DNA of 64,000 nucleotides from Neopusillimonas maritima (GTDB lineage Bacteria; Pseudomonadota; Gammaproteobacteria; Burkholderiales; Burkholderiaceae_B), in assembly GCF_003576595.1 (NCBI RefSeq), contig NZ_NQOU01000003.1, positions 62,001 through 126,000 of the forward strand, read 5' to 3'. This document shows positions 1 to 10,213 of the stretch, one piece after another. A program made the translations under genes and the position numbers. The first letter of the stretch is position 1. Each line of letters starts with the position of its first letter. The notes under the pieces were generated by a model that ran no database searches, was not told the DNA's origin, and was given only the letters and a program-made list of their open reading frames with translations.

Positions 1-580
1 CATGTTTCAGAATCGCTTCGAACAGCGGTCGCATATTGCCGTCGCGCACATCGGGCTCGAGCCCGGCATAACCCGACAGACCCGATGCATAAACAATGGG
101 GAAATCGAGCTGCTCTTCGGTTGCGCCTAATTTGTCGAACAAGTCGAACGTAGCGTTAATAACGTGATCAATACGGGCGCCGGGACGATCGATTTTATTG
201 ACAACCACAATCGGTTTAAGACCCAGTGCCAATGCTTTGCGAGTCACAAAACGTGTTTGCGGCATCGGCCCTTCAACGGCATCGACCAGCAATAACACAC
301 CATCCACCATCGACAAGACCCGCTCAACTTCCCCACCAAAATCGGCGTGACCGGGGGTATCAACAATATTGATATGCGTACCTTCGTATTCCACCGCACA
401 GTTCTTCGACAAGATCGTGATACCTCGCTCACGCTCAATATCGCCTGAATCCATCACGCGTTCAGACACTTGCTGGTTATCACGAAAAGTACCCGACTGG
501 CGCAATAGCTGGTCAACCAGAGTCGTCTTCCCGTGATCAACGTGGGCAATAATGGCAACATTACGCAACGCACGGCTCAT
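1..580 (-). CDS. typA: Ribosome-associated GTPase TypA/BipA, N-terminal part (cut by window edge)
   Basis: Translational GTPase of the EF-G/LepA superfamily that binds the 70S ribosome and supports ribosome assembly and stress or cold growth. The visible 193 residues carry the G domain: P-loop AHVDHGKTT at about 12-20, switch [10 protein letters not shown], and the base-recognition motif NKIDRPGA. The NKID-type motif together with the reading SGLSGYAG is typical of TypA rather than LepA. The ATG at 578-580 is preceded by AGGATGA, which overlaps the TGA stop of truB; only 4 bases separate the two genes, so translation is probably coupled. The rest of the gene lies outside the window. Family assignment is strong. 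Confidence 0.95.
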   Translation of the reverse strand, partial: MSRALRNVAIIAHVDHGKTTLVDQLLRQSGTFRDNQQVSERVMDSGDIERERGITILSKNCAVEYEGTHINIVDTPGHADFGGEVERVLSMVDGVLLLVDAVEGPMPQTRFVTRKALALGLKPIVVVNKIDRPGARIDHVINATFDLFDKLGATEEQLDFPIVYASGLSGYAGLEPDVRDGNMRPLFEAILKH

Positions 581-584
581 AAAT

Positions 585-1334
585 TCATCCTTTCTGTTTA
601 GTGCCCGACGGCAGCAGGCCCTCGGGTAAATTTTCCGGCAATATCAACGCAGTTTGGGGCGTAGGCATTGCCTGTAAAGTATCCAAATCGACCGCATCCT
701 GTAACTGAAACGGCCCGACGCAGGTGCGTCGTAATGCAACTAGATGAGCGCCGCAACCCAACATACGCCCAATGTCCTGTGCCAATGTCCGTATATACGT
801 ACCCTTGCTGCAATGCACATAAATGGTGGCTTGGCGCCCGTCAAATGCACGGGTTACAAGTTCACGGATTACGACCTGACGTGGCGGACGCTCTATTTCC
901 ACCCCTTTTCGGGCGTACTCATACAGCGGACGCCCGTCTTTCTTCAATGCCGAATACATTGGGGGAATTTGCGAAATTTCTCCCCGAAACGTCTCCAGCG
1001 CGGCCTCAAACCGGGCACGTTCAACCTCTTGAAAGTCCGATCCGGCCTGGCTAACGATATTTCCGGTCAAGTCTCCGGAGTCGGTCTCTTCACCGAACAA
1101 CAACGTAGCTTCATATGCCTTATCGGCGGCAAGCATATTGCCGGCAATTTTGGTGGCACGACCCAGACAACAAACCAGTAATCCGGTTGCAAAAGGATCC
1201 AGCGTACCGGTGTGTCCAGCTTTACGCGCATCCAATGTGCGCTTGGCCCGCTGTAGTGCGTGATTACTCGACAAACCCTGAGGTTTATCAAGCAACAATA
1301 CGCCATCGAGCAACTGCCCGCGTCGGGATGCCAT
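585..1334 (-). CDS. truB: tRNA pseudouridine(55) synthase TruB
   Basis: Converts U55 in the T-loop of tRNAs to pseudouridine. The protein has 249 residues. The catalytic motif [11 protein letters not shown] is at 44-54 with nucleophile Asp46. Further family signatures are [20 protein letters not shown] in the middle and [15 protein letters not shown] further on. The C-terminus lacks a clear PUA domain and is shorter than E. coli TruB (about 314), as in several betaproteobacteria. It lies 35 bases downstream of rbfA in the conserved rimP-nusA-infB-rbfA-truB order and overlaps the ribosome-binding site of typA. Confidence 0.96.
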   Translation of the reverse strand: MASRRGQLLDGVLLLDKPQGLSSNHALQRAKRTLDARKAGHTGTLDPFATGLLVCCLGRATKIAGNMLAADKAYEATLLFGEETDSGDLTGNIVSQAGSDFQEVERARFEAALETFRGEISQIPPMYSALKKDGRPLYEYARKGVEIERPPRQVVIRELVTRAFDGRQATIYVHCSKGTYIRTLAQDIGRMLGCGAHLVALRRTCVGPFQLQDAVDLDTLQAMPTPQTALILPENLPEGLLPSGTKQKG

Positions 1335-1369
1335 CGTTAATAACTCTAAAGAAAATACGACAGCCCGAA

Positions 1370-1777
1370 TCAGGACCGTTCGTCGGGTTCGTCGGGCTCG
1401 GCCCCAGCTTCGTGGGACCGCGGCGCATTGGCCTGATCGATAAGCCGCGAGAGCGCCAGGCCCCGCGCAAGCTGATCATCATGATGAAAGTGCAATGTGG
1501 GCACAGTGTGAATGTGCAACATTTTAAATAACAGCGAATGTAGCCAACCCGCTTTTTCGTCGAGCACTGCTTTAGCCGCCTCAGGCTCGGCACCCATCAC
1601 GGTAAAGTATACCTTTGCATGAGCGTAATCGGCAGACAGCTCAACGCCGGTTAGCGTAATAAGCCCCGCCCGCGATACATCAACCTCGCGTTGGATCAGA
1701 ATCGCAAGGTCTTTTTGTATCTGGTCAGCCAACCGCGTGTTGCGGCTGGTGGCGGGTTTTGACTTGTGACGTCCCAT
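1370..1777 (-). CDS. rbfA: Ribosome-binding factor A
   Basis: Small KH-like factor that binds the free 30S subunit and helps the late steps of 16S rRNA maturation. It has 135 residues, the usual length. The core reads [18 protein letters not shown], then [20 protein letters not shown], then a C-terminal HFHHDD segment, all typical of RbfA. An acidic tail follows (residues about 117-135). It begins 2 bases after the infB stop, so it is probably translationally coupled to infB. Confidence 0.95.
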   Translation of the reverse strand: MGRHKSKPATSRNTRLADQIQKDLAILIQREVDVSRAGLITLTGVELSADYAHAKVYFTVMGAEPEAAKAVLDEKAGWLHSLLFKMLHIHTVPTLHFHHDDQLARGLALSRLIDQANAPRSHEAGAEPDEPDERS

Positions 1778-1779
1778 AT

Positions 1780-4700
1780 TTACAGCGTCCGAGCGACTTC
1801 CTTGATTTCAAATACTTCAAGCTGATCGCCCACCTCAAGATCAATACTACTCTTCAAAGTAATACCGCAATCAAAGCCGGCTTTAACTTCTTTAACGTCA
1901 TCTTTGAAGCGACGTAAGGAATCGATTGCACCTGTCCAGATGACAACATTGTTGCGCAACAAGCGTACTTGCGCGTCGCGGCGAACGACACCATCGGTAA
2001 CCATACAACCGGCAATATTGCCGACTTTGGAAATAGTAAACACTTCGCGAATGTCGACCGAGCCGATCACCTCTTCACGCTGCTCAGGGGCAAGCATGCC
2101 CGACATGGCTTTGCGAACATCGTCGATAGCGTCGTAAATGATGTTGTAGTAGCGCAAATCGATGCCGTTGTTTTCAGCCAGCTTCTTCGCACTTTGTTCC
2201 GCGCGCACATTGAAACCGATAATGACGGCATTCGAAGCGATCGCCAGGTTCACGTCACTTTCAGAGATACCACCCACAGCAGCATGCACAACCTGAACCC
2301 GAACCTCTTCGGTTGAAAGTTTAAGCAATGACTGCACCAATGCTTCCTGCGAACCTTGAACGTCGGTTTTAACGATAAGCGCTAACGTTTGGCTGCCTTC
2401 GCCCATGTTTTCAAACATGGATTCAAGCTTGGCTGCCTGTTGACGTGCCAGCTTGACATCACGGAACTTGCCCTGACGGAACAAGGCGATTTCACGTGCC
2501 TTGCGTTCATCGGCCATCGCAATCACTTCATCACCGGCGGCCGGCACTTCCGTTAAGCCCTGAATTTCAACTGGAATGGACGGGCCTGCGGTGTTTACCG
2601 GCTTACCGTTCTCATTCAACATCGCGCGAACCCGACCATAGCTGGCTCCTGCCAAAATGGAATCGCCACGGGTTAATGTGCCGCTTTGAACCAATACAGT
2701 CGCAACCGGTCCTCGGCCCTTATCGAGTCGCGCCTCAATGACGATACCCTTGGCAGGCGCCTCTATAGGTGCCTTAAGCTCAAGGATCTCCGCCTGCAAT
2801 AACACATGTTCAAGCAGATCATCGATGCCTTGACCTGTTTTGGCCGACACCGGTACGAAGGGCACATCACCACCATATTCTTCCGGCACAACTTCTTCCG
2901 AAATCAGCTCTTGCTTGACACGATCTGGATTAGCTTCCGGTTTATCGATTTTGTTCACCGCAACAACCAACGGAACGCCGGCAGCCTTGGCATGATGAAC
3001 AGCTTCTTTGGTTTGCGGCATCACGCCGTCGTCGGCGGCCACCACCAAAATCACAATATCAGTCGCCTTGGCGCCACGCGCACGCATAGCCGTAAATGCC
3101 TCGTGACCGGGGGTGTCAAGAAAGGTAACCATGCCACGATCTGTTTTGACACTGTATGCACCAATATGCTGCGTAATACCGCCTGCCTCACCGGAGGCCA
3201 CCTTCGCGCGTCGAATGTGATCAAGCAAAGATGTTTTACCGTGGTCAACGTGACCCATCACCGTGACAACAGGTGCGCGCGGCAAGGACTCGACCTGCAC
3301 GTCCACCTCAGGCGAAACAAGGAAAGCCTCGGGATCATCGAGTTTCGCCGCAATAGCGGTGTGACCCAATTCCTCAACAACAATCATGGCCGTTTCCTGA
3401 TCAAGAACCTGATTGATGGTCACCATTTGGCCCAGCTTCATAAGATGCTTGATAACCTCGGCCGCTTTAATTGCCATTTTATGTGCCAGATCGCCCACTG
3501 TGATGGTTTCAGGCACATGTATTTCACGTGCAATAAACTCAACGACTTGCGGCTCTTTGCGCTCGGGTTGAGCTTGACGGCTATTACGACCGCGACCGCC
3601 CTTGCCCGCCTTGCCGCCGGCACGCCATCCCTCACGGCCTGGCGGAGGCGCAGCAACTGCTTCGCGAGCCGCGGGCTTCTTGCGAGCACCGCCTTCTTCA
3701 ACCCAACCGGCATCACCTGCACGACCTTTCTTGCCGTCGGCCGCTTTGCCGTCTTTCTTGCCTGCTTTACCTGCAGGCTTGTGCAAAGTACCGGATATGC
3801 CACCTTCGTCTTCAGGTGCCTTAAGCACTTTACGCGGACGATTTAACATTTGGCGCAGTGCTGCGGCTTCAGCTTCAGCCGCCTTACGGGCACGGTCACG
3901 TTCCTCATCGGGCGCATCGGTATCGTCTTGCGCAGCAGCGCGTTTCCCCGCGGGCGCCTTGGCCGCCACTTTCTTGGCGGCGACTTTTTTACCGGGCCCG
4001 GATGAGCCGACCTTATCATTCTCAGATTTAGCCCGGCGCTCAACCGCTTTTTGGGCCGCTTCTGTGTCCGCATCGGGCACTTCAGCAGTTGGCTCCACAG
4101 CCTCAGCCTTTGCCACCACCTCGGCTTCTTTAGCCTCGCCGGCGCTCTCTTGCTGACCTGTTTCGGTGACCTGATCGGAAACAGATGTCTCAGCCGTGTC
4201 GACCGTCGGCTCAGTGATGTCTTTAGGTTTAGCGTCAGCTTCCTCTTCTGTACCGGCAGCATCATCGTCACGAGTGTGATCATCAGCAACAGGCTGACTA
4301 GACACCGACTTTGCTTCCTCTGCGTCCTTTTCCTGCCCTTTGGCAGCGGTGGCGTCCACATCAGACGTTTCCGACGTAGATGCTGCACTTTCGACAGCCG
4401 CAGAATTTGCAGTTTGCTCGTGAGACACAGGAATATCGGTTACAGGCGCCGTCGTTTGCACATTCTGATCGTCATCTTTCCCTGCGGTTGTCGCATCAGC
4501 TTCTGAACCAGGCGCTTCGGCAGCTTTACGTGCGCTTTCAAGGTCAGTAGGTTCCCGCTTAACAAAAACCCGCTTCTTACGAACCTCAACCTGAATGGTG
4601 CGCGAACGACCGGAACTATCAGCTTGACGAATTTCTGACGTTTGACGTCTGGTGAGCGTAATTTTCTTTCCATCGCCGGCTCCTTTGGAGCGACGCAACG

Positions 4701-4845
4701 AATCGAGCAGTTTCGCCTTGTCTGCATCGGTGACACTATCGTCAACCGATTTCAAATCAACGCCTGCAGCGCGTAACTGCTCCAGCAGTGCGTCTGCGGG
4801 CATTTTCAGTTCAACGGCGAACTGGGCGACGGTGTTACTCGACAT
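1780..4845 (-). CDS. infB: Translation initiation factor IF-2
   Basis: GTPase that brings initiator fMet-tRNA to the 30S subunit and promotes 50S joining. It is 1021 residues, long for the family but normal for Burkholderiales. The order is: IF2_N domain (1-50); a low-complexity linker rich in Ala, Glu, Lys, Asp and Gly (about 100-430); a second IF2_N domain (about 433-485); the G domain with GHVDHGKT at 531-538, DTPGH at 577-581 and NKID at 631-634; then the beta-barrel and C-terminal fMet-tRNA-binding domains. The linker switches from acidic (110-270) to basic (280-430). An internal start giving a shorter IF2 isoform is possible but I see no decisive site. Confidence 0.97.
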   Translation of the reverse strand: MSSNTVAQFAVELKMPADALLEQLRAAGVDLKSVDDSVTDADKAKLLDSLRRSKGAGDGKKITLTRRQTSEIRQADSSGRSRTIQVEVRKKRVFVKREPTDLESARKAAEAPGSEADATTAGKDDDQNVQTTAPVTDIPVSHEQTANSAAVESAASTSETSDVDATAAKGQEKDAEEAKSVSSQPVADDHTRDDDAAGTEEEADAKPKDITEPTVDTAETSVSDQVTETGQQESAGEAKEAEVVAKAEAVEPTAEVPDADTEAAQKAVERRAKSENDKVGSSGPGKKVAAKKVAAKAPAGKRAAAQDDTDAPDEERDRARKAAEAEAAALRQMLNRPRKVLKAPEDEGGISGTLHKPAGKAGKKDGKAADGKKGRAGDAGWVEEGGARKKPAAREAVAAPPPGREGWRAGGKAGKGGRGRNSRQAQPERKEPQVVEFIAREIHVPETITVGDLAHKMAIKAAEVIKHLMKLGQMVTINQVLDQETAMIVVEELGHTAIAAKLDDPEAFLVSPEVDVQVESLPRAPVVTVMGHVDHGKTSLLDHIRRAKVASGEAGGITQHIGAYSVKTDRGMVTFLDTPGHEAFTAMRARGAKATDIVILVVAADDGVMPQTKEAVHHAKAAGVPLVVAVNKIDKPEANPDRVKQELISEEVVPEEYGGDVPFVPVSAKTGQGIDDLLEHVLLQAEILELKAPIEAPAKGIVIEARLDKGRGPVATVLVQSGTLTRGDSILAGASYGRVRAMLNENGKPVNTAGPSIPVEIQGLTEVPAAGDEVIAMADERKAREIALFRQGKFRDVKLARQQAAKLESMFENMGEGSQTLALIVKTDVQGSQEALVQSLLKLSTEEVRVQVVHAAVGGISESDVNLAIASNAVIIGFNVRAEQSAKKLAENNGIDLRYYNIIYDAIDDVRKAMSGMLAPEQREEVIGSVDIREVFTISKVGNIAGCMVTDGVVRRDAQVRLLRNNVVIWTGAIDSLRRFKDDVKEVKAGFDCGITLKSSIDLEVGDQLEVFEIKEVARTL

Positions 4846-4909
4846 TCGACTCTCTCTTATACGACAACTTTATTCAATACATACGGGCTCAAAAACGAAG
4901 CGTACAAAG

Positions 4910-6394
4910 CTAGGCTTCATCGCTGAACCAATGCGCTCGCGCTTTCATGATCAATTCACTGGCTTCTTTTTCATCAAGTTCGCACATTTCCGACAACTCA
5001 TCGGTAGCGAGTTCCGCCAAATCATCACGCGAAAACACTTCATGCTCAGCCAGACGGGCAGCCAACTCTGGGGTCATCCCTTCCAGCTCAAGCAACTCAG
5101 GTTCGGTACGCTGCACGCGCTCTTCCTGGGCAATTGCCTCGGTAAGCAAGGCGTTTCGAGCCCGGGAACGCAACTCATTGACCGTATCCTCGTCGAACGC
5201 CTCGATATCCAGCAATTCCTGGATCGGCACATACGCCACTTCCTCAAGGCCGGTAAACCCTTCATCTATAAGGATATCGGCCACCTCTTCATCAACATCA
5301 AGCCTGCTCATAAACATCTGACGCAACTCGGTACGCTCTTGCTCAAGGCGGCTTTGGCTTTCTTCCGGCGTCATGATGTTGATCTGCCAGCCCGTCAGTT
5401 CCGAGGCCAAACGAACATTTTGGCCTCGAGACCCGATTGCCTTGGGCAGGTTCTCTTCATCCACCACAACGTCCATGGCATGTTTGTCTTCATCGACAAC
5501 GATCGACTCAACAGTTGCCGGTGCCAACGCGCCAATGACAAATTCGGCGGGGTCTTCCGACCACAAAACGATGTCTACTTGCTCACCGCCCAGTTCATTA
5601 CGAACTGCGGTTACACGAGAACCGCGCATTCCCACGCATGTGCCGATTGGATCGATACGTTTATCGTAGGCCACCACCGCAATCTTGGCCCGCACACCCG
5701 GATCGCGAGCGGCAGCTTTAATTTCAAGCAAACCTTGCTCGATTTCAGGCACTTCGTTCTCGAACAACTGACGAATGAAGTCGGGCGCCGTGCGCGACAA
5801 GATGACCTGCTGCCCGCGTGCTGAATGATCGACACGCAGCACCCAGGCACGAATACGATCGCCCACACGGATGTTTTCTTTCGGGATCATTTCTGAGCGG
5901 GGCAGGCGCGCTTCGATTTTACCGGCCTCGATAATGACGTCACCTTTATCGATACGTTTGACCGTACCGGAGATAATGGTTTCGCCGCGTTCGAGGAAAT
6001 CATTCAGCAATTGCTCACGCTCCGCATCACGGATACGCTGCAAAATTGCCTGTTTGGCAGCTTGTGCGCCAATACGCCCGAACTCCACAGGCTCAAGCGG
6101 CTCTTCAATATACTCGCCCACTTCAATATCGGGCACAATTTCCTGAGCCTCAGAAAACAATTCCTGTTGATCCGGCTCTTGAAGGCCGGCCTCGTCGGGC
6201 ACAACCAGCCAACGCCGATACCCCTCGTGCGAACCTGTGTCCCTATCAATCGAGACACGAATGTCGGCGTCTTCCTTGAAACGCTTTTTCATGGCCGAAG
6301 CCAACGCGTTCTCAAGCGCACCAAAAACCACTTCGCGTGGTACGTTTTTCTCACGCGCCAAGGCGTCAACCAACAGAAGAATTTCGCGACTCAT
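4910..6394 (-). CDS. nusA: Transcription termination/antitermination factor NusA
   Basis: RNA polymerase-associated factor that controls pausing, intrinsic termination and rRNA antitermination. It has 494 residues with the full proteobacterial layout: polymerase-binding N-terminal domain (1-130), S1 domain (about 137-200, starting [18 protein letters not shown]), KH1 ([10 protein letters not shown] at 251-260), KH2 (GSRGQNVR at 321-328), and two C-terminal acidic helical repeats (about 365-425 and 432-490). Its ATG overlaps the rimP stop by 4 bases. NusA is a known autoregulator of this operon in E. coli; the hairpin upstream of rimP may serve a similar role here (inference). Confidence 0.97.
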   Translation of the reverse strand: MSREILLLVDALAREKNVPREVVFGALENALASAMKKRFKEDADIRVSIDRDTGSHEGYRRWLVVPDEAGLQEPDQQELFSEAQEIVPDIEVGEYIEEPLEPVEFGRIGAQAAKQAILQRIRDAEREQLLNDFLERGETIISGTVKRIDKGDVIIEAGKIEARLPRSEMIPKENIRVGDRIRAWVLRVDHSARGQQVILSRTAPDFIRQLFENEVPEIEQGLLEIKAAARDPGVRAKIAVVAYDKRIDPIGTCVGMRGSRVTAVRNELGGEQVDIVLWSEDPAEFVIGALAPATVESIVVDEDKHAMDVVVDEENLPKAIGSRGQNVRLASELTGWQINIMTPEESQSRLEQERTELRQMFMSRLDVDEEVADILIDEGFTGLEEVAYVPIQELLDIEAFDEDTVNELRSRARNALLTEAIAQEERVQRTEPELLELEGMTPELAARLAEHEVFSRDDLAELATDELSEMCELDEKEASELIMKARAHWFSDEA

Positions 6395-6879
6395 CGCTTT
6401 TTACCCTTGAAATCAAGTACGGGATCCAGTTTGGCACGATCAATGTCGTCCAACGTAAAACTAAGCTCCTCAGCCGGGCTTTTCTTTGATTTCGGCTCGA
6501 GTTCGAGCCGAAAAGCCATCGGGGAAGAGCCACCTGCATTCTCGTCGACACGCAGAACTCCGGAAAAAACCTTGCGATTATTAACCGGCTGGCGCAACCG
6601 AATCTCGATTCGCTCGTTGGCGAATCGAAAAAAATCCTGTTCCTGGCGAAGCGGCCGATCAACGCCCGGCGACCCCACCTCAAGACGTTGATAATCGATA
6701 TTTTCAACTTCGAAAACGCGGGACAGCTGCTTGGAAACCATTTCGCAGTCTTCTATTCGCACACCACCCGGTCGGTCGAGCGTGATACGCAACAAACCCA
6801 TGGGCGCACGTTCAATGTCGACGAGCTCCAAGTCGGTACCATGCAAGACTTCCTGCGTTAATGCGAACAGATCTGCCAT
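6391..6879 (-). CDS. rimP: Ribosome maturation factor RimP
   Basis: Needed for maturation of the 30S subunit. It has 162 residues. Family signatures are the N-terminal [33 protein letters not shown] with the conserved DC pair, and [16 protein letters not shown]. It is the first gene of the rimP-nusA-infB-rbfA-truB-typA run and overlaps nusA by 4 bases. The ATG sits only 6 bases downstream of the poly-T tract of a terminator-like hairpin, so there is little room for a Shine-Dalgarno sequence. An unusual leader arrangement is likely. Confidence 0.95.
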   Translation of the reverse strand: MADLFALTQEVLHGTDLELVDIERAPMGLLRITLDRPGGVRIEDCEMVSKQLSRVFEVENIDYQRLEVGSPGVDRPLRQEQDFFRFANERIEIRLRQPVNNRKVFSGVLRVDENAGGSSPMAFRLELEPKSKKSPAEELSFTLDDIDRAKLDPVLDFKGKKR

Positions 6880-6885
6880 AAATTC

Positions 6886-6911
6886 AAAAAAAAAGGGCTG
6901 TACACCAGCCC
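6886..6911 (-). terminator. Intrinsic-terminator-like hairpin in the rimP leader
   Basis: On the minus strand a perfect stem GGGCTG/CAGCCC with a 5-base loop is followed by nine T residues, then AATTC-type sequence and the rimP ATG. It reads toward rimP, so it is either an attenuator of the rimP-nusA operon or the terminator of a small leader transcript. The stem is short but GC-rich and the U-tract is strong. Confidence 0.75.
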
Positions 6912-6972
6912 ACTGTTATTACGCCTTCAAAAGGTTCGAGCAGATATTTTGCCCAACCCACAAGACCCATAA

Positions 6973-6992
6973 GACGCATTCAAGAATGCGTC
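6973..6992. repeat. 20-bp near-perfect palindrome in the rimP leader
   Basis: GACGCATTC and GAATGCGTC form a perfect 9-bp inverted repeat around a 2-base centre. It lies between the likely rimP promoter and the leader terminator. It could be a protein-binding dyad or an RNA hairpin upstream of the terminator; a 2-base loop makes a simple RNA hairpin strained. Confidence 0.6.
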
Positions 6993-7044
6993 GCTATACG
7001 CTCGCCTGTTGCGGCCGAAAACTATATAGCTGGTAAAGCCCTAC

Positions 7045-7050
7045 ATTCTA
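7045..7050 (-). promoter_or_regulatory. Possible extended -10 promoter for rimP-nusA operon
   Basis: On the minus strand the sequence TGTTAGAAT fits an extended -10 (TGn-TAGAAT). No good -35 hexamer lies at 16-18 bases. It would give a leader of roughly 160 bases that contains the 20-bp palindrome and the terminator-like hairpin. Confidence 0.4.
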
Positions 7051-7101
7051 ACAGATTTTCATAGAAATTCCTGTTTTCACGAAGGCTTACACAAAAAAAC
7101 T

Positions 7102-8658
7102 TTATTTCAGCACGCCCAGACGAGACTCATGCGCCGATGCACCTTTGGGCTGCCAATCATCTCCTTTCGCCGGCCCGCGCCCGCCCTTGTTCCCACGACC
7201 GGGACGAGCGGGTTTGGGTGCCCCTGGGCGCGCATTGCGAGGGGCCGCTTTGCGAGATGGTGCCGGCCCTGCGGCCGCAGCGGGCTGCTTACGCCCTTTA
7301 CGTTTTTTATTTTTATTGCCCCCTGGACCTTCAGGGTGACCATTGGGCAACCCACCGGATAACGTTAAGCCTGTGCCGTAGGGATCCGAAGGATACGACG
7401 CGCCCGTTGCCACCGCCGCGCGCCCTCCTGATAATTTACCCCGCCGGCTGATTTTCGCTCCGCTTAACCCATTGCGTTCCAATGTGCCAAACCCTGGCGG
7501 TAATGCGCTATCGTGCGAAATAGGCTGTTGCGAACTACGTCCGCGACGGCCTTGAGGCTGCTCTTCGCCATCGCGAATCAGGCCAAACTTAACCATCAAC
7601 GCAGTCACCAACGTTGCGTCAAGCTCCTCCCAACGACCCCGGCGTAAATTGCGGGGAAGGATAATTTCACCAAAACGCGTACGAATAAGGCGGCTGACTG
7701 TAACACCCACCGCTTCAAACATACGTCGCACTTCACGATTCCGGCCTTCGGTTAGCATAACGCGGTACCAACGGTTACTGCCTTCACCGCCAAGAAACTC
7801 GAGCGAACCAAACTTTGCTTCACCGTCGTCTAACTGAATCCCCTTTACCAGCGACTTTTGTTGAGCTTCATCCAGTTCACCCAATACGCGCACGGCATAT
7901 TCCCGCTCAGCACCATAACGAGGATGCATCAAACGATTAGCCAAGTCACCGGACGTCGTCAAAATAAGCAGACCCTCGGTGTTTAGGTCGAGACGCCCGA
8001 CAGACAGCCATTTACCCACTTTCATTTTGGGCAATCGGGCAAAAACATTGGCACGACCCGCGGGATCATCATGACTGACAATCTCACCGGCAGGTTTATG
8101 ATAAAGAATGACGCGCGGCGGCTTGGCCGGATTCCTGCGCGTAATGGGTTTGCCATTAACCCGAACCTGGTCGTTTGGCTTGACGCGCTGGCCGATATGG
8201 GCCGGTTCGCCGTTAACCGAAACACGACCAGCGATAATCAGTTCCTCCATTTCACGGCGGGACCCGATGCCGGCATCGGCCAGCACCTTATGCAGCTTCG
8301 GCGCAATAGCATCGCTACCCAAATACTTGCTGAGACGCTGCTCGGTTTTCTGTGCGGTATCAAGATAAGCTAGCGCGTTGTCGCTGTCTCCGTCAGGAGC
8401 GTCAACCTTTTTACGCGGCTTGCGGGGCGTACGTTTATTTGTAGTCCTGGGTTGCTGGGGTGCGCTCTGCTCGGCTTTCGGAGGCGCCTCACCCGCTTCA
8501 ACCGTCGAATTTTGATCGGTTACTTCCGCATCGCCCCGACGACGTCGAAAAGGGGTACGCAGCTTTCGCCCTCGCCCTTTCGCGTTCGACGTGTTTTCTT
8601 TATTTTCGTTTTGGACGTCGATACCCTGCTTGGGCATCTCGGTGGTGGAATCGTTCAT
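7102..8658 (-). CDS. rluB: 23S rRNA pseudouridine synthase RluB-type (RsuA family)
   Basis: Makes pseudouridine in helix 80 of 23S rRNA (position 2605 in E. coli RluB). It has 518 residues. The S4 RNA-binding domain is at about 119-170 ([20 protein letters not shown]); the catalytic motif [10 protein letters not shown] at 221-230 contains the nucleophile Asp224. Both ends are extended by low-complexity basic tails: residues 20-100 (Arg/Lys/Pro/Thr) and about 375-518 (Gly/Arg/Lys/Pro), common in Burkholderiales homologues and likely nonspecific RNA-binding. It follows scpB by 21 bases, a conserved pairing. Confidence 0.93.
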   Translation of the reverse strand: MNDSTTEMPKQGIDVQNENKENTSNAKGRGRKLRTPFRRRRGDAEVTDQNSTVEAGEAPPKAEQSAPQQPRTTNKRTPRKPRKKVDAPDGDSDNALAYLDTAQKTEQRLSKYLGSDAIAPKLHKVLADAGIGSRREMEELIIAGRVSVNGEPAHIGQRVKPNDQVRVNGKPITRRNPAKPPRVILYHKPAGEIVSHDDPAGRANVFARLPKMKVGKWLSVGRLDLNTEGLLILTTSGDLANRLMHPRYGAEREYAVRVLGELDEAQQKSLVKGIQLDDGEAKFGSLEFLGGEGSNRWYRVMLTEGRNREVRRMFEAVGVTVSRLIRTRFGEIILPRNLRRGRWEELDATLVTALMVKFGLIRDGEEQPQGRRGRSSQQPISHDSALPPGFGTLERNGLSGAKISRRGKLSGGRAAVATGASYPSDPYGTGLTLSGGLPNGHPEGPGGNKNKKRKGRKQPAAAAGPAPSRKAAPRNARPGAPKPARPGRGNKGGRGPAKGDDWQPKGASAHESRLGVLK

Positions 8659-8679
8659 AAGTAAAAAGCAAACTCCGTT

Positions 8680-9336
8680 TTAATCAGAACTGCGTGTCGG
8701 CGAATCGGCTTCGCCTGTTTGTGATAAATCTTCTGAAGTGTCTGTCTCGATTTCATCAGCCCTTTCCATCGCCTGATCCGCCTGTTCACCAAGATCAAGA
8801 CCTTCAAGGACATCCAGCGCCTCGTTCGACTCAACGGCAGGCAACTCGTCGAGCGAGCGTAAACCGAGATCATCCAGAAACTGTTTTGTTGTGCCAAACA
8901 AAGCCGGGCGACCGGGAGCATCACGATGCCCCAAGACTTCAATCCAACTGCGCTCCTCGAGCGTACGGATTATCTGAGACGACACTGTTACACCACGAAT
9001 GTCTTCGATGTCGCCCCGGGTGACCGGTTGACGCCAAGCGATGATCGCAAGCGTTTCCAGAACCGCTCTGGAATAACGAGGAGGCTTCTCGGGATTAAGG
9101 CGTTCAAGGTATCGCTGCATTTCAGGACGGCTTTGAAAACGCCAGCCACTTGAAAGAGATACCAGTTCAAGACCCTTTTCTGCCCAGTCTAGCTGCAACA
9201 GAGACAACAACCTGCGGATGTCATCGGGAGAGACTTCCTCCGATGCAAAAAGTTTTCGCAGCTCTGTCGTGGACAACGGTGCATCGGCACACAATAGCGC
9301 CGTTTCAAGCACCCGTATGATTTCGTTATCTGTCAT
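8680..9336 (-). CDS. scpB: Segregation and condensation protein ScpB
   Basis: Kleisin-associated winged-helix subunit of the SMC-ScpAB complex that organises chromosomes. Two winged-helix units are recognisable: [20 protein letters not shown] near the N-terminus, and [26 protein letters not shown], followed by [22 protein letters not shown] and [15 protein letters not shown] chose the ATG at 9334-9336 (218 residues) because homologues begin close to [10 protein letters not shown]. An upstream in-frame ATG at 9387 would add 17 unrelated residues and lies inside an inverted repeat. No scpA gene is nearby. The last 40 residues are acidic. Confidence 0.92.
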   Translation of the reverse strand: MTDNEIIRVLETALLCADAPLSTTELRKLFASEEVSPDDIRRLLSLLQLDWAEKGLELVSLSSGWRFQSRPEMQRYLERLNPEKPPRYSRAVLETLAIIAWRQPVTRGDIEDIRGVTVSSQIIRTLEERSWIEVLGHRDAPGRPALFGTTKQFLDDLGLRSLDELPAVESNEALDVLEGLDLGEQADQAMERADEIETDTSEDLSQTGEADSPTRSSD

Positions 9337-9375
9337 GTATTTGAATGAATTTAATTTTACGCTGTAATTGAAATA

Positions 9376-9407
9376 AGTGCACAACATTCAATAAAACATT
9401 GTGCACT
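9376..9407. repeat. Inverted repeat AGTGCACAA-N14-TTGTGCACT upstream of scpB
   Basis: Two perfect 9-base arms (9376-9384 and 9399-9407) flank a 14-base AT-rich centre, 40-70 bases upstream of the chosen scpB start and 15 bases upstream of the tRNA-fMet promoter -35 box. It may be a regulatory dyad. One arm-like copy, AGTGCACAA, also occurs at 23021-23029 between trpS and zapE. Confidence 0.5.
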
Positions 9408-9421
9408 ATTTACCACGCGAC

Positions 9422-9450
9422 TTGCTATGACCGTAATAGTACGTTAATAT
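9422..9450 (+). promoter_or_regulatory. Promoter of tRNA-fMet
   Basis: TTGCTA (9422-9427), a 17-base spacer, and TAATAT (9445-9450), with the tRNA starting 15 bases after the -10 box. Spacing and position fit a sigma-70 promoter. Confidence 0.65.
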
Positions 9451-9464
9451 TATGTTTTCCCAGA

Positions 9465-9541
<77 letters not shown>

Positions 9542-9554
9542 AGAATCTGCACTA

Positions 9555-9580
9555 AAGCCTGCTTAATAGCAGGCTTTTTT
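9555..9580 (+). terminator. Intrinsic terminator after tRNA-fMet
   Basis: AAGCCTGC, a 6-base loop, GCAGGCTT, followed by a run of T residues. Perfect 8-bp stem, 13 bases after the tRNA. Confidence 0.9.
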
Positions 9581-9631
9581 GTTTGCAGCGTTCCCGGAAA
9601 AAACAACGCTCGGTTAATGACCAATAAAAAT

Positions 9632-10114
9632 TTATAAATCAGAAGGCGTGCCAGGCCCCTGCCGCTCAAGCGCCCGCGCTTTGGCAAGTGCAGCCCCCAT
9701 TACTCCCACACAAGCGGAAGGGGTTTGGCCGGTTTCACTATATTCATATCTATCGGCCAAAAATGGGTCCAGCACCAGCGCTCGTGCCAAAGAAATAGCA
9801 TCCAGCGGCTCCGTTGTATGAACAACCACAGCCGCAAACGGCTTGATCTTACGATGCAACGCCTGTAAAAACACGTCGCGCAAAAGAGCCAACACCGGAC
9901 CTTGCGCCTTACAGCAAAAGCAAACATACTCATTCAGCGAAAGCTGCCGCTGGTAATGCCATGCGGCACCCTTGGCTGTTTCAACCAACGACTCCGAGCA
10001 AGACAACAAGATGGCCGACTGCGCGTCATCTTTTTCAAACCATTGCCAAAGCGGATCAGCGCGCGCCTGGTCGTCGCTCTGGGCAACCAAAACGTGCAGC
10101 TTTATTCGCGTCAT
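9632..10114 (-). CDS. CobW/COG0523-like protein lacking the GTP-binding N-terminus
   Basis: A 160-residue protein. The stretch YVCFCCKAQGPVLALLRDVF, then FLQALHRKIKPFAAVVVHTTEP and ARALVLDPFLADRYEY, follows the pattern of COG0523 (CobW-like) metal-chaperone GTPases around their CxCC metal site (here CFCC) and the following helix and DPFLA segment. The N-terminal P-loop, switch regions and the C-terminal CobW_C domain are absent, and the region before CFCC is not P-loop-like. It may be a decayed or repurposed relative. I chose the second ATG (10112-10114); the first, 33 bases upstream, encodes an unconvincing leader. It is divergent from the FemAB-like gene. Function unknown; resemblance is by eye. 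Confidence 0.6.
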   Translation of the reverse strand: MTRIKLHVLVAQSDDQARADPLWQWFEKDDAQSAILLSCSESLVETAKGAAWHYQRQLSLNEYVCFCCKAQGPVLALLRDVFLQALHRKIKPFAAVVVHTTEPLDAISLARALVLDPFLADRYEYSETGQTPSACVGVMGAALAKARALERQGPGTPSDL

Positions 10115-10213
10115 TACACTTACACCCAAAAAACAAGAGGCAGGCACTCTGCAAGCCGGCGCGCCATTCTAAAATAGGCCCGTTTTTTTACTATTTGCCA
10201 ACCGAGCCAACTA

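Noticed and set aside
2806-3846. Plus-strand 346-residue open frame opposite infB
   Set aside because: It is antisense to the well-supported IF-2 gene, shows no family signature, and is His/Arg/Phe-rich in the way of a codon-phase shadow.
4652-5824. Plus-strand 390-residue open frame opposite nusA and the infB start
   Set aside because: Antisense to two conserved genes, spans their intergenic gap and has no recognisable domain.
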